Part shown: positions 1-8,940 of the stretch, piece by piece | Numbering within the stretch: position 1 is the first letter of the stretch | Layout: every line of letters begins with the position of its first letter | Assembly: GCF_001909285.1 (NCBI RefSeq) | Contig: NZ_MRSV01000001.1 | Coordinates: 1 to 64,000, forward strand | Direction of reading: 5' to 3' | Source: Exiguobacterium profundum | Lineage (GTDB): Bacteria; Bacillota; Bacilli; Exiguobacteriales; Exiguobacteriaceae | Length of the DNA: 64,000 nt | Translations under genes and position numbers: made by a program | The notes under the pieces: generated by a model | Seen by the model: only the letters and a program-made list of their open reading frames with translations | The model's database searches: none | Told to the model about the DNA's origin: nothing

Positions 1-76
1 ATTCAAAAATTGTAAAACTTTTTTTGCCTCATCGTTCAGTTTTCAAAGTTCGTCTGCCGCTCTTGGCGACTAAATG
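1..76 (-). other. Probable rRNA operon leader, cut by the window edge
   Basis: The minus-strand transcript contains ACTTTGAAAACTGAACGA (about 36-53 on the plus strand), the CTTTGAAAACT element typical of Bacilli rRNA leaders and spacers, where it serves antitermination or processing. It lies downstream of the promoter at 77-106. No mature 16S sequence is inside the window. Between 107 and 324 I see no gene, only AT-rich spacer and the ribosome site of the next gene. Confidence 0.45.
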
Positions 77-106
77 ATAATAACATTTAATTCATTTTGA
101 TGTCAA
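77..106 (-). promoter_or_regulatory. Strong sigma-A promoter of rRNA type, reading left
   Basis: On the minus strand a perfect -35 TTGACA (101-106) is followed after 18 bases by TATTAT (77-82). What follows is not a gene but a leader resembling Bacilli rRNA leaders, so this is probably an rRNA operon promoter whose genes lie beyond the left edge. The promoter elements are seen; the rRNA assignment is inference. Confidence 0.6.
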
Positions 107-324
107 CAACTTTTTCGTTTGTTCAACGTTTGTCGCTGGCAACAGAGATAACTATATCACCTGCTTTTTGATCTTGCAAGCATTATTCTAAAAAAACTTT
201 TAAATCTTTTTCTACATCATCCAAAGTTCGAATCCCAACTCCTTAATGGAAGAAGGAAGAATAAATCACTTTAAAGAATACACTTATATCTAAAAACGAC
301 TATAAACCTATAAGGAGTCAACCA

Positions 325-1167
325 ATGATGCAATCCGATTTACAGCAGCCTAAGAAACGTTCACCGTTCAGAATCTGGTCTGGTACACAAATTTATACGC
401 TTAAGCGACGAATAGAATGGATGACGGACAAACGAAAGTATGTTTCAAAACGAAACACTGACCCGATGTCATATCTGATCCATACACACCGAACTCCTTT
501 GTATCGCCAACTCCGAGATGTCGACATGGAAGTCCAGCATAACAAGGTAACCAACCTAAAAATTGCAATCACCAAACTGAACGGCTCTATCCTGACTCCA
601 AACGATGTCTTCTCCTATTGGAAGATGATCGGCAAGCCAACGAAACGTAAAGGATACGTCGACGGAATGATTCTCCATTACGGAAAAGTCACTTCAGGAA
701 TCGGTGGCGGACTTTGCCAACTGTCGAATCTAATCTATTGGATCACCTTACATAGCCCATTGACCGTGACCGAACGTTATCGTCACAGCTACGATGTGTT
801 CCCAGATTACCGACGGGACCAACCTTTCGGAAGTGGCGCGACATGTTCTTATAATTATCTCGACTTACAAATCACAAACCAGACGGCACAAACGTATCAA
901 CTCCTTCTATATATAGAGGGAGATCATCTCGTCGGGGAATGGCGCTCGAACATCCCGAATAAAGAACAGTATCGTATATATGAAGAAAACCATCATTTCA
1001 CCCGGGAATGGTGGGGTGGAACGATACGACATAACCAGATTTTTAGAGAAGTCACTTCAATGAATGGCACACATCTTCGAAATGAGTTCATCACAGAAAA
1101 TCACGCGATCACGATGTACGATCCATTCCTTCCTGAAAATACTGCATACAAAAAAGCCGACTCGTAA
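325..1167 (+). CDS. VanW family protein
   Basis: A 280-residue protein with the VanW domain signature: the glycine-rich segment GIGGGLCQLSNLIYW (around residues 127-141), preceded by a DVFSYWKMIGKP stretch. VanW proteins occur in some glycopeptide-resistance clusters but are widespread in Firmicutes without them; the molecular role is unknown. There is no signal peptide or membrane segment. The start is chosen because AAGGAG sits six bases upstream of the ATG. The gene stands alone, convergent with pbuG, and its stop codon lies in the loop of the shared terminator. No vanA/B-type ligase or vanX neighbour is present, so a resistance role is unsupported. Confidence 0.85.
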   Translation: MMQSDLQQPKKRSPFRIWSGTQIYTLKRRIEWMTDKRKYVSKRNTDPMSYLIHTHRTPLYRQLRDVDMEVQHNKVTNLKIAITKLNGSILTPNDVFSYWKMIGKPTKRKGYVDGMILHYGKVTSGIGGGLCQLSNLIYWITLHSPLTVTERYRHSYDVFPDYRRDQPFGSGATCSYNYLDLQITNQTAQTYQLLLYIEGDHLVGEWRSNIPNKEQYRIYEENHHFTREWWGGTIRHNQIFREVTSMNGTHLRNEFITENHAITMYDPFLPENTAYKKADS

Positions 1168-1184
1168 TAACAGAGCCGGCTTTT
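1151..1184. terminator. Bidirectional terminator between vanW-like gene and pbuG
   Basis: Arms AAAAGCCG and CGGCTTTT enclose the stop codon of the VanW gene and give a U-tract in both directions, so one hairpin probably ends both convergent genes. Confidence 0.7.
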
Positions 1185-1193
1185 CAAATGAAC

Positions 1194-2555
1194 TTATGCG
1201 TGTGGCAAGAACATAAAGTATGCCAAGAAGATGACCAACATCCCATACATGATCGGATGAATCTCTTTCGTTTTCCCTTTTGCAATCATCATGAGTGGGT
1301 AAAGGATAAACCCAAGCCCAATTCCCGTTGCGATTGATGATGTAAGTGGCATCATGATAATCGTCAAGAATGCAGGAACTGCAATCTCGATCTTTTTCCA
1401 ATCGATATCAAGAAGAGCCGAAGCCATGAGCACACCAACAATAATCAGCGCAGGAGCTGTGACTGGCGCCGTAACAACTGCCAAGAGAGGCGAGAAGAAC
1501 AATGCCAAACCGAAGAACAATCCTGCGAAAACAGCAGTCAATCCTGTTCGTCCACCAGCAGCGACACCTGCTGACGATTCAACGTATGAAGTCGCTGTAG
1601 ATGTTCCGAAGATTGCACCTGCCACCGTCGCTGTCGAGTCAGCTAACAACGCCTTACTCGCACGTGGTACTTTGTTCTCTTTCATGATCCCAGCTTGACG
1701 CGCTACCGCGACGAGCGTTCCTGCTGTATCAAAGAAATCGATGAAGAAGAACGTCAAGATGACAACGAGCATTTGAAGCGTGAACACATCACCGAAGTTG
1801 ATGAAGGCTTGACCGAATGTAGATGACATACTCGGCGGCATCGACACAACGTCTGAGATTGCTGTCGGTGTCGGCACAAGACCGAAAATCATCCCGACAA
1901 TCGCCGTCAACAACATCCCGATGAAAATACCACCTTTGATGTCGCGCGCCATAAGCAAGGCGCTGACCACAAGACCGAACACCGCGAGAAGCGTCGTGCC
2001 CGTACCAAGTGAACCAAGACTAACAAGTGTTGCTTCATTCGCGACAACGATGCCTGCGTTTTTCAAACCGATGAAAGCGATGAAGAAACCAATCCCTGCA
2101 GCAACCGCCATTTTGAGCGGAGCCGGAATCGCATTAACAATCGTTTCGCGAATTCCTGATAACGTCAATACGATAAAGAAGAGACCTGATACAAGTACAC
2201 CTGACAAAGCCGTTTGCCAAGAAATACCCATCCCGATGACGACGCTATATGCGAAGAACGCGTTAAGGCCCATGCCTGGCGCAATCGCAATTGGGTAGTT
2301 CGCGAGAAGTCCCATCGTCAATGAACCGACTACCGCGACAAGACCTGTCGCCACGAAGACCGCTCCAGTATCCATACCCGCTGCCCCAAGAATGTTCGGG
2401 TTAACGAAAAGAATGTACGCCATCGCGAGGAAAGTTGTAAATCCTGCGATCAGTTCCGTGCGGACACTCGTACCGAGTGCTGTGAGTTGGAAGTAACGAT
2501 CGATCCGACTCGTCGTTGATGGTTGTTGCTGTTCTTGCTTGAGCTGTGTGCTCAT
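1194..2555 (-). CDS. pbuG: Hypoxanthine/guanine permease, NCS2/AzgA type
   Basis: A 453-residue multi-spanning membrane protein of the AzgA branch of the NCS2 nucleobase-cation symporters, which import hypoxanthine and guanine. Seen: the N-terminal RTELIAGFTTFLAMAYILFV segment, a later FFFIDFFDTAGTLVAVA stretch and GTSTATSYVESSAGVAAGGR, all diagnostic of PbuG/PbuO/AzgA. The start is the ATG preceded by AGGAGG with seven bases between; a longer reading would run through the riboswitch and terminator. It sits next to guaA as in B. subtilis and is controlled by a guanine riboswitch, which supports guanine/hypoxanthine as substrate. Confidence 0.93.
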   Translation of the reverse strand: MSTQLKQEQQQPSTTSRIDRYFQLTALGTSVRTELIAGFTTFLAMAYILFVNPNILGAAGMDTGAVFVATGLVAVVGSLTMGLLANYPIAIAPGMGLNAFFAYSVVIGMGISWQTALSGVLVSGLFFIVLTLSGIRETIVNAIPAPLKMAVAAGIGFFIAFIGLKNAGIVVANEATLVSLGSLGTGTTLLAVFGLVVSALLMARDIKGGIFIGMLLTAIVGMIFGLVPTPTAISDVVSMPPSMSSTFGQAFINFGDVFTLQMLVVILTFFFIDFFDTAGTLVAVARQAGIMKENKVPRASKALLADSTATVAGAIFGTSTATSYVESSAGVAAGGRTGLTAVFAGLFFGLALFFSPLLAVVTAPVTAPALIIVGVLMASALLDIDWKKIEIAVPAFLTIIMMPLTSSIATGIGLGFILYPLMMIAKGKTKEIHPIMYGMLVIFLAYFMFLPHA

Positions 2556-2580
2556 TTGTTTTCCTCCTTGTGCTCGCCGT

Positions 2581-2619
2581 AAAACGAGAAAAGGCCCCCG
2601 GCAAATGACCGAGGACCCC
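2581..2619 (-). terminator. Terminator of the pbuG guanine riboswitch
   Basis: Nine-base stem GGUCCUCGG/CCGGGGGCC (two G-U pairs near the centre) followed by a U-rich stretch, between the aptamer and the pbuG ribosome site. This is the expression platform expected to form when guanine binds. Confidence 0.85.
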
Positions 2620-2657
2620 ACGCGAAACATACGAGGGCATACACCCTCATCCATGTC

Positions 2658-2728
2658 TCGCCGTAGTGAAATCATTTAAGGTGATTTCGTAGAGACTCTC
2701 GGGCCATATCCCCGATATTATACGGCAA
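2658..2728 (-). ncRNA. Guanine (purine) riboswitch upstream of pbuG
   Basis: Complete purine aptamer. P1 pairs UUGCCGUA with UACGGCGA, then J1/2 UAUAAU-like, P2 with the GAUAUGG loop, J2/3 GAGUCUCUAC, and P3 GAAAUCA/UGAUUUC closing a CCUUAAA loop. The specificity base before the P1 3' strand is C (complement of g2666), which selects guanine/hypoxanthine rather than adenine. A terminator follows, so purine excess should switch pbuG off. Confidence 0.95.
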
Positions 2729-2767
2729 AATATTTTATAATTGTTCGGTTATAATAAGAACGTTCTT

Positions 2768-2796
2768 ATCGTATCAGCGTAAAAATAGAATGTCAA
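2768..2796 (-). promoter_or_regulatory. pbuG promoter
   Basis: Perfect -35 TTGACA (2791-2796), 17-base spacer, -10 TACGAT (2768-2773) on the minus strand, placed about 40 bases ahead of the riboswitch. Confidence 0.75.
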
Positions 2797-2850
2797 CTAA
2801 ATTCACGGATTTTACATCGATAAAAAACGTTAATGTTCGGTTTTAAGACA

Positions 2851-2874
2851 AAACAGAGGGGAATCCCCCTCTGT
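2851..2874 (-). terminator. guaA terminator
   Basis: Stem ACAGAGGGG/CCCCTCTGT with a short loop and T-rich 3' side on the minus strand, directly behind the guaA stop codon. Confidence 0.85.
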
Positions 2875-2879
2875 TCCGC

Positions 2880-4421
2880 TTATTCCCATTCGATTGTTGC
2901 AGGTGGCTTAGACGTGATGTCATACAGCACACGGTTAACGTGGCTGACTTCGTTTACAATCCGGACAGAGATCTTCTCAAGCACATCCCATGGAATACGT
3001 GCCCAATCGGACGTCATGCCATCGATGGAAGTGACCGCACGGACACCGACAGCATAGTCGTACGTACGCTCGTCACCCATGACTCCGACCGAGCGAATCG
3101 GCGTGAGCACCGTGAAGTATTGCCAGATGTCGCGTTCAAGTCCAGCTTTCTTCACTTCTTCACGTAGAATCGCATCGGATTCACGCACGATTTCTAACTT
3201 CTCTTCCGTGATTTCACCGAGGACACGAATTCCGAGACCTGGACCTGGGAACGGTTGGCGCCAAACGATATAGTCAGGAAGACCGAGTTCTGTACCGAGT
3301 GCACGGACCTCGTCTTTAAAGAGCGTGTTGAGTGGTTCGATCAACGTGAAGTTCATATCTTCCGGCAATCCACCGACGTTATGGTGTGATTTGATTGTTT
3401 GCGCTGTGTCTGTCCCACTCTCGATGATGTCTGTGTAGAGCGTCCCCTGTGCGAGGAAGTCCATATCGACGAGTTTCGATGCTTCTTCATCAAATACGTA
3501 GATGAACTCGTTTCCGATAATCTTACGTTTTTGCTCAGGGTCCGAGACACCAGCCAACTTCGTCAAGAAACGTTCTTGTGCATCGATTTTGATGACTTTC
3601 ATGTTGAATCCGTCTGCGAACGTCTTCATGACGCTATCCGCTTCCCCTTTACGAAGGAGACCATGGTCTACAAACATACACGTCAACTGGTCACCGATTG
3701 CGCGATGAACGAGTGCGGCCACGACAGAAGAGTCGACACCGCCCGAAAGCGCACAAAGAACTTGCTTATCGCCAACGATTTCACGGATTTTCTCCACTTC
3801 GAGGTCGATAAAGTTTTCCATCGACCATTCGCCTTTCGCACCACATACTTCATAGATGAAGTTTTTCAAGATGTCGTTTCCGTACTCCGAGTGACGAACC
3901 TCTGGATGGTATTGGACACCGTACATTTTCAACTCATCGTTTTTAATTGAAGCGACCGGGCAAGACGGGTTCGTTCCATCGACGATAAATCCTTCCGGTG
4001 CTTCCATGACGAGGTCACCGTGGCTCATCCATACTGTATGTTCGACTGGAAGACCGGTATAAATCGCTGATGCTTCCGGCGTCGAGAACAATGTCGCTTT
4101 TCCATATTCACGATGAGCGGCGCGTTCCACACGACCACCGAAGTGATGCGTCATAAGTTGCATGCCGTAACAAATTCCGAAAATCGGAATGCCAAGTTCA
4201 AAGATCTCTGGGTCGCAACGATATGCGCCTTCCGCGTATACGCTGTTCGGTCCACCTGAGAAGATGATGCCGACTGGGTTCAATTCGCGAATCTCGTCTG
4301 CCGTCATCTTATGCGAATGCAACTCACTGTATACGCCAAGGTCACGGACACGACGTGTGATCAACTGATTATACTGACCACCAAAATCAAGCACCAAAAT
4401 CATTTCTTGTTCTACTTTCAC
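2880..4421 (-). CDS. guaA: GMP synthase (glutamine-hydrolysing)
   Basis: A 513-residue cytosolic enzyme that aminates XMP to GMP with glutamine and ATP, the last step of guanine nucleotide synthesis. Order: class I glutamine amidotransferase domain ([13 protein letters not shown] at the start, nucleophile Cys84 in FGICYGMQL, catalytic HPE in VQYHPEV), ATP-pyrophosphatase with P-loop [12 protein letters not shown], then the dimerisation domain ending in PPATIEWE. Length is normal for the family. I chose a GTG start because GAAAGGTGGAG is correctly spaced before it; an upstream ATG would begin inside the riboswitch terminator. It is preceded by a guanine riboswitch, giving feedback by the pathway product. 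Confidence 0.97.
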   Translation of the reverse strand: MKVEQEMILVLDFGGQYNQLITRRVRDLGVYSELHSHKMTADEIRELNPVGIIFSGGPNSVYAEGAYRCDPEIFELGIPIFGICYGMQLMTHHFGGRVERAAHREYGKATLFSTPEASAIYTGLPVEHTVWMSHGDLVMEAPEGFIVDGTNPSCPVASIKNDELKMYGVQYHPEVRHSEYGNDILKNFIYEVCGAKGEWSMENFIDLEVEKIREIVGDKQVLCALSGGVDSSVVAALVHRAIGDQLTCMFVDHGLLRKGEADSVMKTFADGFNMKVIKIDAQERFLTKLAGVSDPEQKRKIIGNEFIYVFDEEASKLVDMDFLAQGTLYTDIIESGTDTAQTIKSHHNVGGLPEDMNFTLIEPLNTLFKDEVRALGTELGLPDYIVWRQPFPGPGLGIRVLGEITEEKLEIVRESDAILREEVKKAGLERDIWQYFTVLTPIRSVGVMGDERTYDYAVGVRAVTSIDGMTSDWARIPWDVLEKISVRIVNEVSHVNRVLYDITSKPPATIEWE

Positions 4422-4449
4422 GAAATCTCCACCTTTCTGCCTTCTCCTC

Positions 4450-4503
4450 AAAAAAAGGACGCGCCTCTCCCCAGATTATCCAAACCGAAGAAGAAGCACG
4501 CCC
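4450..4503 (-). terminator. Terminator of the guaA guanine riboswitch
   Basis: A 14-base-pair stem (5' arm GGGCGUGCUUCUUC with some G-U pairs) followed by seven U. The 5' arm can alternatively pair over 11 bases with GAAGGAGCACG, which overlaps the 3' strand of aptamer P1. That gives a clear antiterminator/terminator switch, off when guanine is bound. Confidence 0.9.
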
Positions 4504-4526
4504 TTTTCTTTGTATACGAAACGTGC

Positions 4527-4598
4527 TCCTTCATAGTCGGTCCATTTACGGTGGTCCGGTAGAGACTCTCGCGCCAATTCACGAGTATATACGAAGGA
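4527..4598 (-). ncRNA. Guanine (purine) riboswitch upstream of guaA
   Basis: P1 UCCUUCGUA/UAUGAAGGA, P2 CUCGUG/CGCGAG, J2/3 GUCUCUAC, P3 CGGACCA/UGGACCG with the CCGUAAA loop (one A-A mismatch in P3). The ligand-pairing base is C (complement of g4536), so guanine class. It is followed by a terminator with a mutually exclusive antiterminator. Confidence 0.95.
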
Positions 4599-4655
4599 AT
4601 GCCATGTTCAATTATCTAACTAATGCGTCTATCTTACTTGATGCATCCCGTCACT

Positions 4656-6755
4656 TCAACTCATAATTCGATGAATCATGATTTTCCAATATTCTTTATA
4701 TTTTGAATTCGGCTCTTGTTCCGCATAAACAGCTTGCTCAAACAAAGCCGTCAGACGGGTCATATCATTCGTTTCATAGTAGGCGTCGACCTCTTTGGCG
4801 AGTTCCGAAGGCGTACGTCCCTCAATTTTGAATCCGTTCGCACGCAGTCGTTTCATCAAATAGCGGTGCATCGAGACGAGGCGCCCATCCGTGAGCGGAC
4901 GACTCATCCACCAGACATACATGATTTGACGCTCGATGATTTTCCGGTTCCAAACGAGGACCGCCACGAGGAAGAGAATGACAACCCATCCCCACACCGG
5001 CATGTTACGTGCCTCCTCTTGAACATCACCTGTCGTCACGTCATCGATCAACAAATCTTCTTGCGGACGGTTTTGCGTATCGTTGTCCTGATTTGCTTGG
5101 GGATCATTCGCAGCCGGCGTCGTATCTTCCGTATCCGTTTCTCGTTCCATCTGCAATAAGTTGGCGTCCGAGAAACTGATTGTCGCTTCTAACGGAACCC
5201 AGCCCGCGCCTTCAATGAAATACTCGACCCACGAGTGGGCGTGACGATTTCGAATCGTATGTTCTTCCTCACCTTGAATGACCCCTCGTGTGTCACCCAT
5301 CGTAAATCCTTTTACCCAACGCGTCGGTATGCCGTTCGCGCGCAGCAATACGGCAGCTGACGTCGAGAAGTTATCGCAATACCCGATTTGTGTGTCGAAC
5401 AGGAACTGGTCAACATAATCCGTGTCCCCTTCCGGTTGTGCCACATTTTCGGTGTCGTATTGAAATTCTCCGTTTCGGAAATAGGCTTCTACCGCTTCCG
5501 CCTTCTCGTTCGGTGTCTCACTCTCCGCCGTGATGTCAGCGGCTAAATCTCGTACACGCTCTGGCAACGATTCCGGTAGCTGTAAATAGACCTGTTGCTC
5601 TTCTTCCGTGAGCGATGTGATCTCTTCATTTAATGCCAGTTGTTCTTCAGAGAAAGCCGGGACACTATAACGAAGTTGGATCGTCCGCGGAGTCGATTGT
5701 TCCTCATTTTCAAATACAATCTTTCCGGACGGTTGCATCGTAATCGTCTCGTTCGGGAAAGCCCGTTCGATATCACCGACTCGAAATTCGGTACCGGACT
5801 CTGTTTCGATAGCTTGCGGATATTCTCCACCATAAGGAACAAACGGTTGTCGGCGCTCAAAACGTAACAATGCCTGTTCCGGTGTCGTATCCACTTCCGA
5901 GTCCACTAACTGACCACGATTGTAGTTAGAGTCCAGGACTGGTGATTCGACCCAACCTTTCCCCGTATAAATCGCCTTGGATTCGATACGCCAATAGCGT
6001 GCCGGCACGCCGCGAGCGATGAAGACGATGCCGTCATCCTGTTCGAACGGACCACCTAGCGATTCGTCGTTCACTCCATACCCAACTCGACCCGGGCCAC
6101 TCCCATCACCTTCCGTCGTCGCATTCCGAAAACTCGTAGTGATACGGTCAGACCAATCGCCTTCAAGCGTGGGTGAAGCACTTGCGAGAGCCACGACGAC
6201 ACTGAGGAGTAGTCCGATACTGACGAATCGGACGAGCGATTGACTCGGTCGTTTTGCCAAATCGGTGACAAATAGTAAGAGGAGCGATGTGACGATGGCA
6301 TACAGGATATTGCCTTCCCCGTCATACAACGTCCACGTATCAAAATAGGCCATGATGCCGAGAGTCGACACAATCATCCCAAGGGCAAAACTATAACTTG
6401 GATACGTTCGTCCGACGAGCACAGCAAACAGTAAGCCGATCAGCGCCATGGCAGAGAAGAAAATCGCTTCATTCGGCAGTTCACCGCTCATGACACCCAT
6501 CAAATCTTCCATCCATAGACCAAACCAGTCCAAAATACTGCCGTGATAGGCATACAAGACGATGAGGAAATTAAGAAGCGAGATCCCAAGAAAAGCTGCC
6601 CAAGGCAGAATACTGGCAAACATCGGCACGATGAGCAGGAAGTAAAACGGCCACGTCACATCGAACGTCGTACTTCCAACAATCGGCTCAATCCAGAACG
6701 ACAACAAATAGGCGGCAAGCGCCGTATAGACGATTCGGGTTACCCATGTCTTCAT
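4656..6755 (-). CDS. yebA: Membrane-anchored transglutaminase-like protein
   Basis: A 699-residue protein. The first ~200 residues hold about six membrane segments, followed by an extracytoplasmic region with a transglutaminase-core domain, then a single membrane segment (near WGWVVILFLVAVLVW) and a C-terminal DUF4129-like tail. The papain-like triad is visible: Cys460 in GYCDNFSTSAA, His507 in HAHSWVE and an acidic residue Glu523 in WVPLEAT. It is the last gene of a moxR-DUF58-transglutaminase operon, overlapping the DUF58 stop by four bases, in the order known as yeaC-yeaD-yebA before guaA in B. subtilis. The substrate is unknown; a role in envelope protein processing or quality control is inferred. 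Confidence 0.88.
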   Translation of the reverse strand: MKTWVTRIVYTALAAYLLSFWIEPIVGSTTFDVTWPFYFLLIVPMFASILPWAAFLGISLLNFLIVLYAYHGSILDWFGLWMEDLMGVMSGELPNEAIFFSAMALIGLLFAVLVGRTYPSYSFALGMIVSTLGIMAYFDTWTLYDGEGNILYAIVTSLLLLFVTDLAKRPSQSLVRFVSIGLLLSVVVALASASPTLEGDWSDRITTSFRNATTEGDGSGPGRVGYGVNDESLGGPFEQDDGIVFIARGVPARYWRIESKAIYTGKGWVESPVLDSNYNRGQLVDSEVDTTPEQALLRFERRQPFVPYGGEYPQAIETESGTEFRVGDIERAFPNETITMQPSGKIVFENEEQSTPRTIQLRYSVPAFSEEQLALNEEITSLTEEEQQVYLQLPESLPERVRDLAADITAESETPNEKAEAVEAYFRNGEFQYDTENVAQPEGDTDYVDQFLFDTQIGYCDNFSTSAAVLLRANGIPTRWVKGFTMGDTRGVIQGEEEHTIRNRHAHSWVEYFIEGAGWVPLEATISFSDANLLQMERETDTEDTTPAANDPQANQDNDTQNRPQEDLLIDDVTTGDVQEEARNMPVWGWVVILFLVAVLVWNRKIIERQIMYVWWMSRPLTDGRLVSMHRYLMKRLRANGFKIEGRTPSELAKEVDAYYETNDMTRLTALFEQAVYAEQEPNSKYKEYWKIMIHRIMS

Positions 6756-7822
6756 ACCGTCACCTCATTAACTGCCGTGTAGAGATGATAGCTACCCTGT
6801 GTCTCATGCATCAACTCTCGAATGGACGTCGTTTCAAAAGGACTGATCAAAATCAAATCTCCAGTTTGTTGAGGCAGTTTCTGCTTCACTCGTTCGACGA
6901 GACGCCCCTCAGCTTCTGGCGTTGCGGTCAACAAGTAATGACCGACTTCTGCACTCTGGTCAGGAAGATGGAACAGTCGCACCTGCTCTTCAATGACGTA
7001 GAGCTCAAACGGCAGATTTTTTCGTTCTAACTGACGAATCGCTCCAACAAGTAAGGATAGGGAACGTTCAAATGCCTCTTCATACCCGGCAGAGACGGCT
7101 GGTACGAACACGAGTGAAAGCTTCTTCTCTTGTTCTTGGTCAAACGTCTTGGTCATCAAGTTCCCTCGGCGTGCGGATGCCTTCCAATCAATCCGTCCGA
7201 TTCGGTCTCCTGCCGCATACTCCCGAACCCCGCTGGTCGTATTGGCCACTTCGGTATATGTCCGCATTTGACGATATTGCTCCCCACGACCCCCGACATG
7301 TTCGTCTCGAGGTAAATCAAACGGCAACTCAGCGGGTGACACCTCGACGACCGTCTCGAGTCGTAACGTCCGCTTCCGGTCGAACAGACCAAATACGTCA
7401 CGTACATTTAGAACGGTGCGGTCAAAGACATGAATCCCACGCTTGATCGCCTCGACCTCATAATGGACGACTTCTGCTTGTCGGAAAAAACGGTCTACAG
7501 GCACGACAATCGTCTTGTCTTCATCCGTCAAACGTTGTGGCAATCGCTCCTCTAACGTGACCATCCCAATCAAGAAAGGGTACTTCCGTTCAATTCGTAA
7601 CTCGACGTCCATTGTTTGTCCAGAAACAAGTCGCTTCGTTGTCACACGGCGCACCACATTTGCCGCCGTGACCGGATAAATCATAAAGAGTGTCCAGTAG
7701 ACGGTCAACACAGCGAACGACCACCATAAGGTCGAAGCGACGATACTGCCTTCGATGCGGGCAAATGCATACAATCCGAATGCCGCCGCCCATACAACGA
7801 ACAGCTTCATCCAGTTTTTCAT
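6752..7822 (-). CDS. yeaD: DUF58 domain protein
   Basis: A 356-residue protein with two N-terminal membrane segments (about residues 7-50) and a cytosolic DUF58 region carrying the family motif VREYAAGDRIGRIDWKASAR (about residue 196). DUF58 proteins have a von Willebrand A-like fold and work with MoxR AAA+ ATPases. It overlaps both neighbours by four bases, so the three genes are translationally coupled. Biochemical function is unknown; partnership with the upstream MoxR is known for the family and supported here by synteny. Confidence 0.88.
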   Translation of the reverse strand: MKNWMKLFVVWAAAFGLYAFARIEGSIVASTLWWSFAVLTVYWTLFMIYPVTAANVVRRVTTKRLVSGQTMDVELRIERKYPFLIGMVTLEERLPQRLTDEDKTIVVPVDRFFRQAEVVHYEVEAIKRGIHVFDRTVLNVRDVFGLFDRKRTLRLETVVEVSPAELPFDLPRDEHVGGRGEQYRQMRTYTEVANTTSGVREYAAGDRIGRIDWKASARRGNLMTKTFDQEQEKKLSLVFVPAVSAGYEEAFERSLSLLVGAIRQLERKNLPFELYVIEEQVRLFHLPDQSAEVGHYLLTATPEAEGRLVERVKQKLPQQTGDLILISPFETTSIRELMHETQGSYHLYTAVNEVTV

Positions 7823-8769
7823 ACTTCATTGACCTCACGATCCATCGGGACGGGCAACGTATCCAGCCAATCTTGAATCAGCTGATTCGGTGATTTTCCT
7901 TTATACCGTGCTTCTGCTGTCAAGAGTACGCGATGTCCAAGCACACTCGTCGCCATCGCCTTCACGTCATCCGGTAAGACGAAATCGCGATTATGGATAT
8001 ACGCCCACGACTGTGCCGCTTTCATTAACGCCAGTGTGGCTCGCGGACTTCCTCCTAAATACGTATGCGGATCTTTTCGAGACTCATGCACCAATCGCAC
8101 AATGTACTGTTTGACCGCACTCGACACATGCACGTCTCTCACTTCACGTTGCATGAGTTCGACTTCTTGCTTCGTAATCACGCTCTGAAGCGCCTCGAGC
8201 GGCTCTTCTTTTTCAAACCGCGACAATAATGCAATCTCTTCATTGAATGTCGGATAGCCCATCTCGATTTTAAGTAAGAAGCGATCCAACTGTGCTTCCG
8301 GCAATGGATACGTCCCTTCATGCTCAATCGGGTTTTGTGTCGCCATGACGAAGAAAGGTGACGGTAACACTTTCAATTCCCCGTCCACTGTTACACTTCT
8401 CTCAGCCATCGCCTCAAGAAGAGCTGATTGCGTTTTCGGTGAGGTCCGGTTAATTTCATCCGCTAAAATGATGTTACCCATGAGCGGACCTGGTCGATAT
8501 TCAAATTCCCTCGTTTTTTGGTTGTACATCGAAATCCCGGTCAAGTCGGACGGTAGCATGTCCGGTGTGAATTGGATGCGCTTAAAATCTAAGTCAATCG
8601 CTCGGCTGAACGTACGGACGAGCATTGTCTTTCCGACTCCTGGTACGTCTTCAAGCAGCACATGCCCACCTGCTAGCAAGGCAGTGAGACTTTTTGCGAT
8701 GACTTCTTCTTTTCCGACAATCACGGTTTCAATAGCAGTAATAATCGATTGGACAGTTGGACGGTACAT
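7819..8769 (-). CDS. yeaC: MoxR family AAA+ ATPase
   Basis: A 316-residue soluble ATPase. Walker A is GVPGVGKTML near residue 42, Walker B ILADEINR near 106, and sensor/arginine finger region PEAQLDRFLLK near 160; the length is typical of MoxR. These proteins act as chaperone-like ATPases that mature partner proteins, often together with a DUF58/VWA protein. First gene of the three-gene operon. The ATG at 8769 has AAAGGGGAG just upstream. Confidence 0.92.
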   Translation of the reverse strand: MYRPTVQSIITAIETVIVGKEEVIAKSLTALLAGGHVLLEDVPGVGKTMLVRTFSRAIDLDFKRIQFTPDMLPSDLTGISMYNQKTREFEYRPGPLMGNIILADEINRTSPKTQSALLEAMAERSVTVDGELKVLPSPFFVMATQNPIEHEGTYPLPEAQLDRFLLKIEMGYPTFNEEIALLSRFEKEEPLEALQSVITKQEVELMQREVRDVHVSSAVKQYIVRLVHESRKDPHTYLGGSPRATLALMKAAQSWAYIHNRDFVLPDDVKAMATSVLGHRVLLTAEARYKGKSPNQLIQDWLDTLPVPMDREVNEV

Positions 8770-8898
8770 GACGGACTCCCCTTTTTCTCTGATCTAGGAT
8801 GACTGAAAGTTAGAATGTTCTGACTTTATTGTGACACAAGCGAGTGTCGGAAAGAAAGAAATACCGCACCCAAATGCGCTTCCTATTTCTTTACCCAA

Positions 8899-8934
8899 AA
8901 AACGTGTCCGTTCTTTAGAAAAAACGGGCACGTT
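8899..8934. terminator. Terminator after flavin reductase gene
   Basis: Inverted arms AACGTGTCCGTT and AACGGGCACGTT flanked by A/T runs, directly downstream of the flavin reductase stop; usable on the minus strand (TTTTTTGGG). Confidence 0.75.
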
Positions 8935-8940
8935 TATCGA

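Noticed and set aside
222-245. GTTCGAATCCCAAC resembling a tRNA T-arm
   Set aside because: The flanking bases do not form a T-stem and no acceptor or anticodon arm pairs around it.
325-1167. Vancomycin resistance from the VanW homologue
   Set aside because: No ligase, dehydrogenase or dipeptidase genes of a van cluster are present; lone VanW proteins are common in Firmicutes.
3399-3950. 183-codon frame opposite guaA
   Set aside because: Antisense shadow of a highly conserved gene; no ribosome site and no recognisable protein features.
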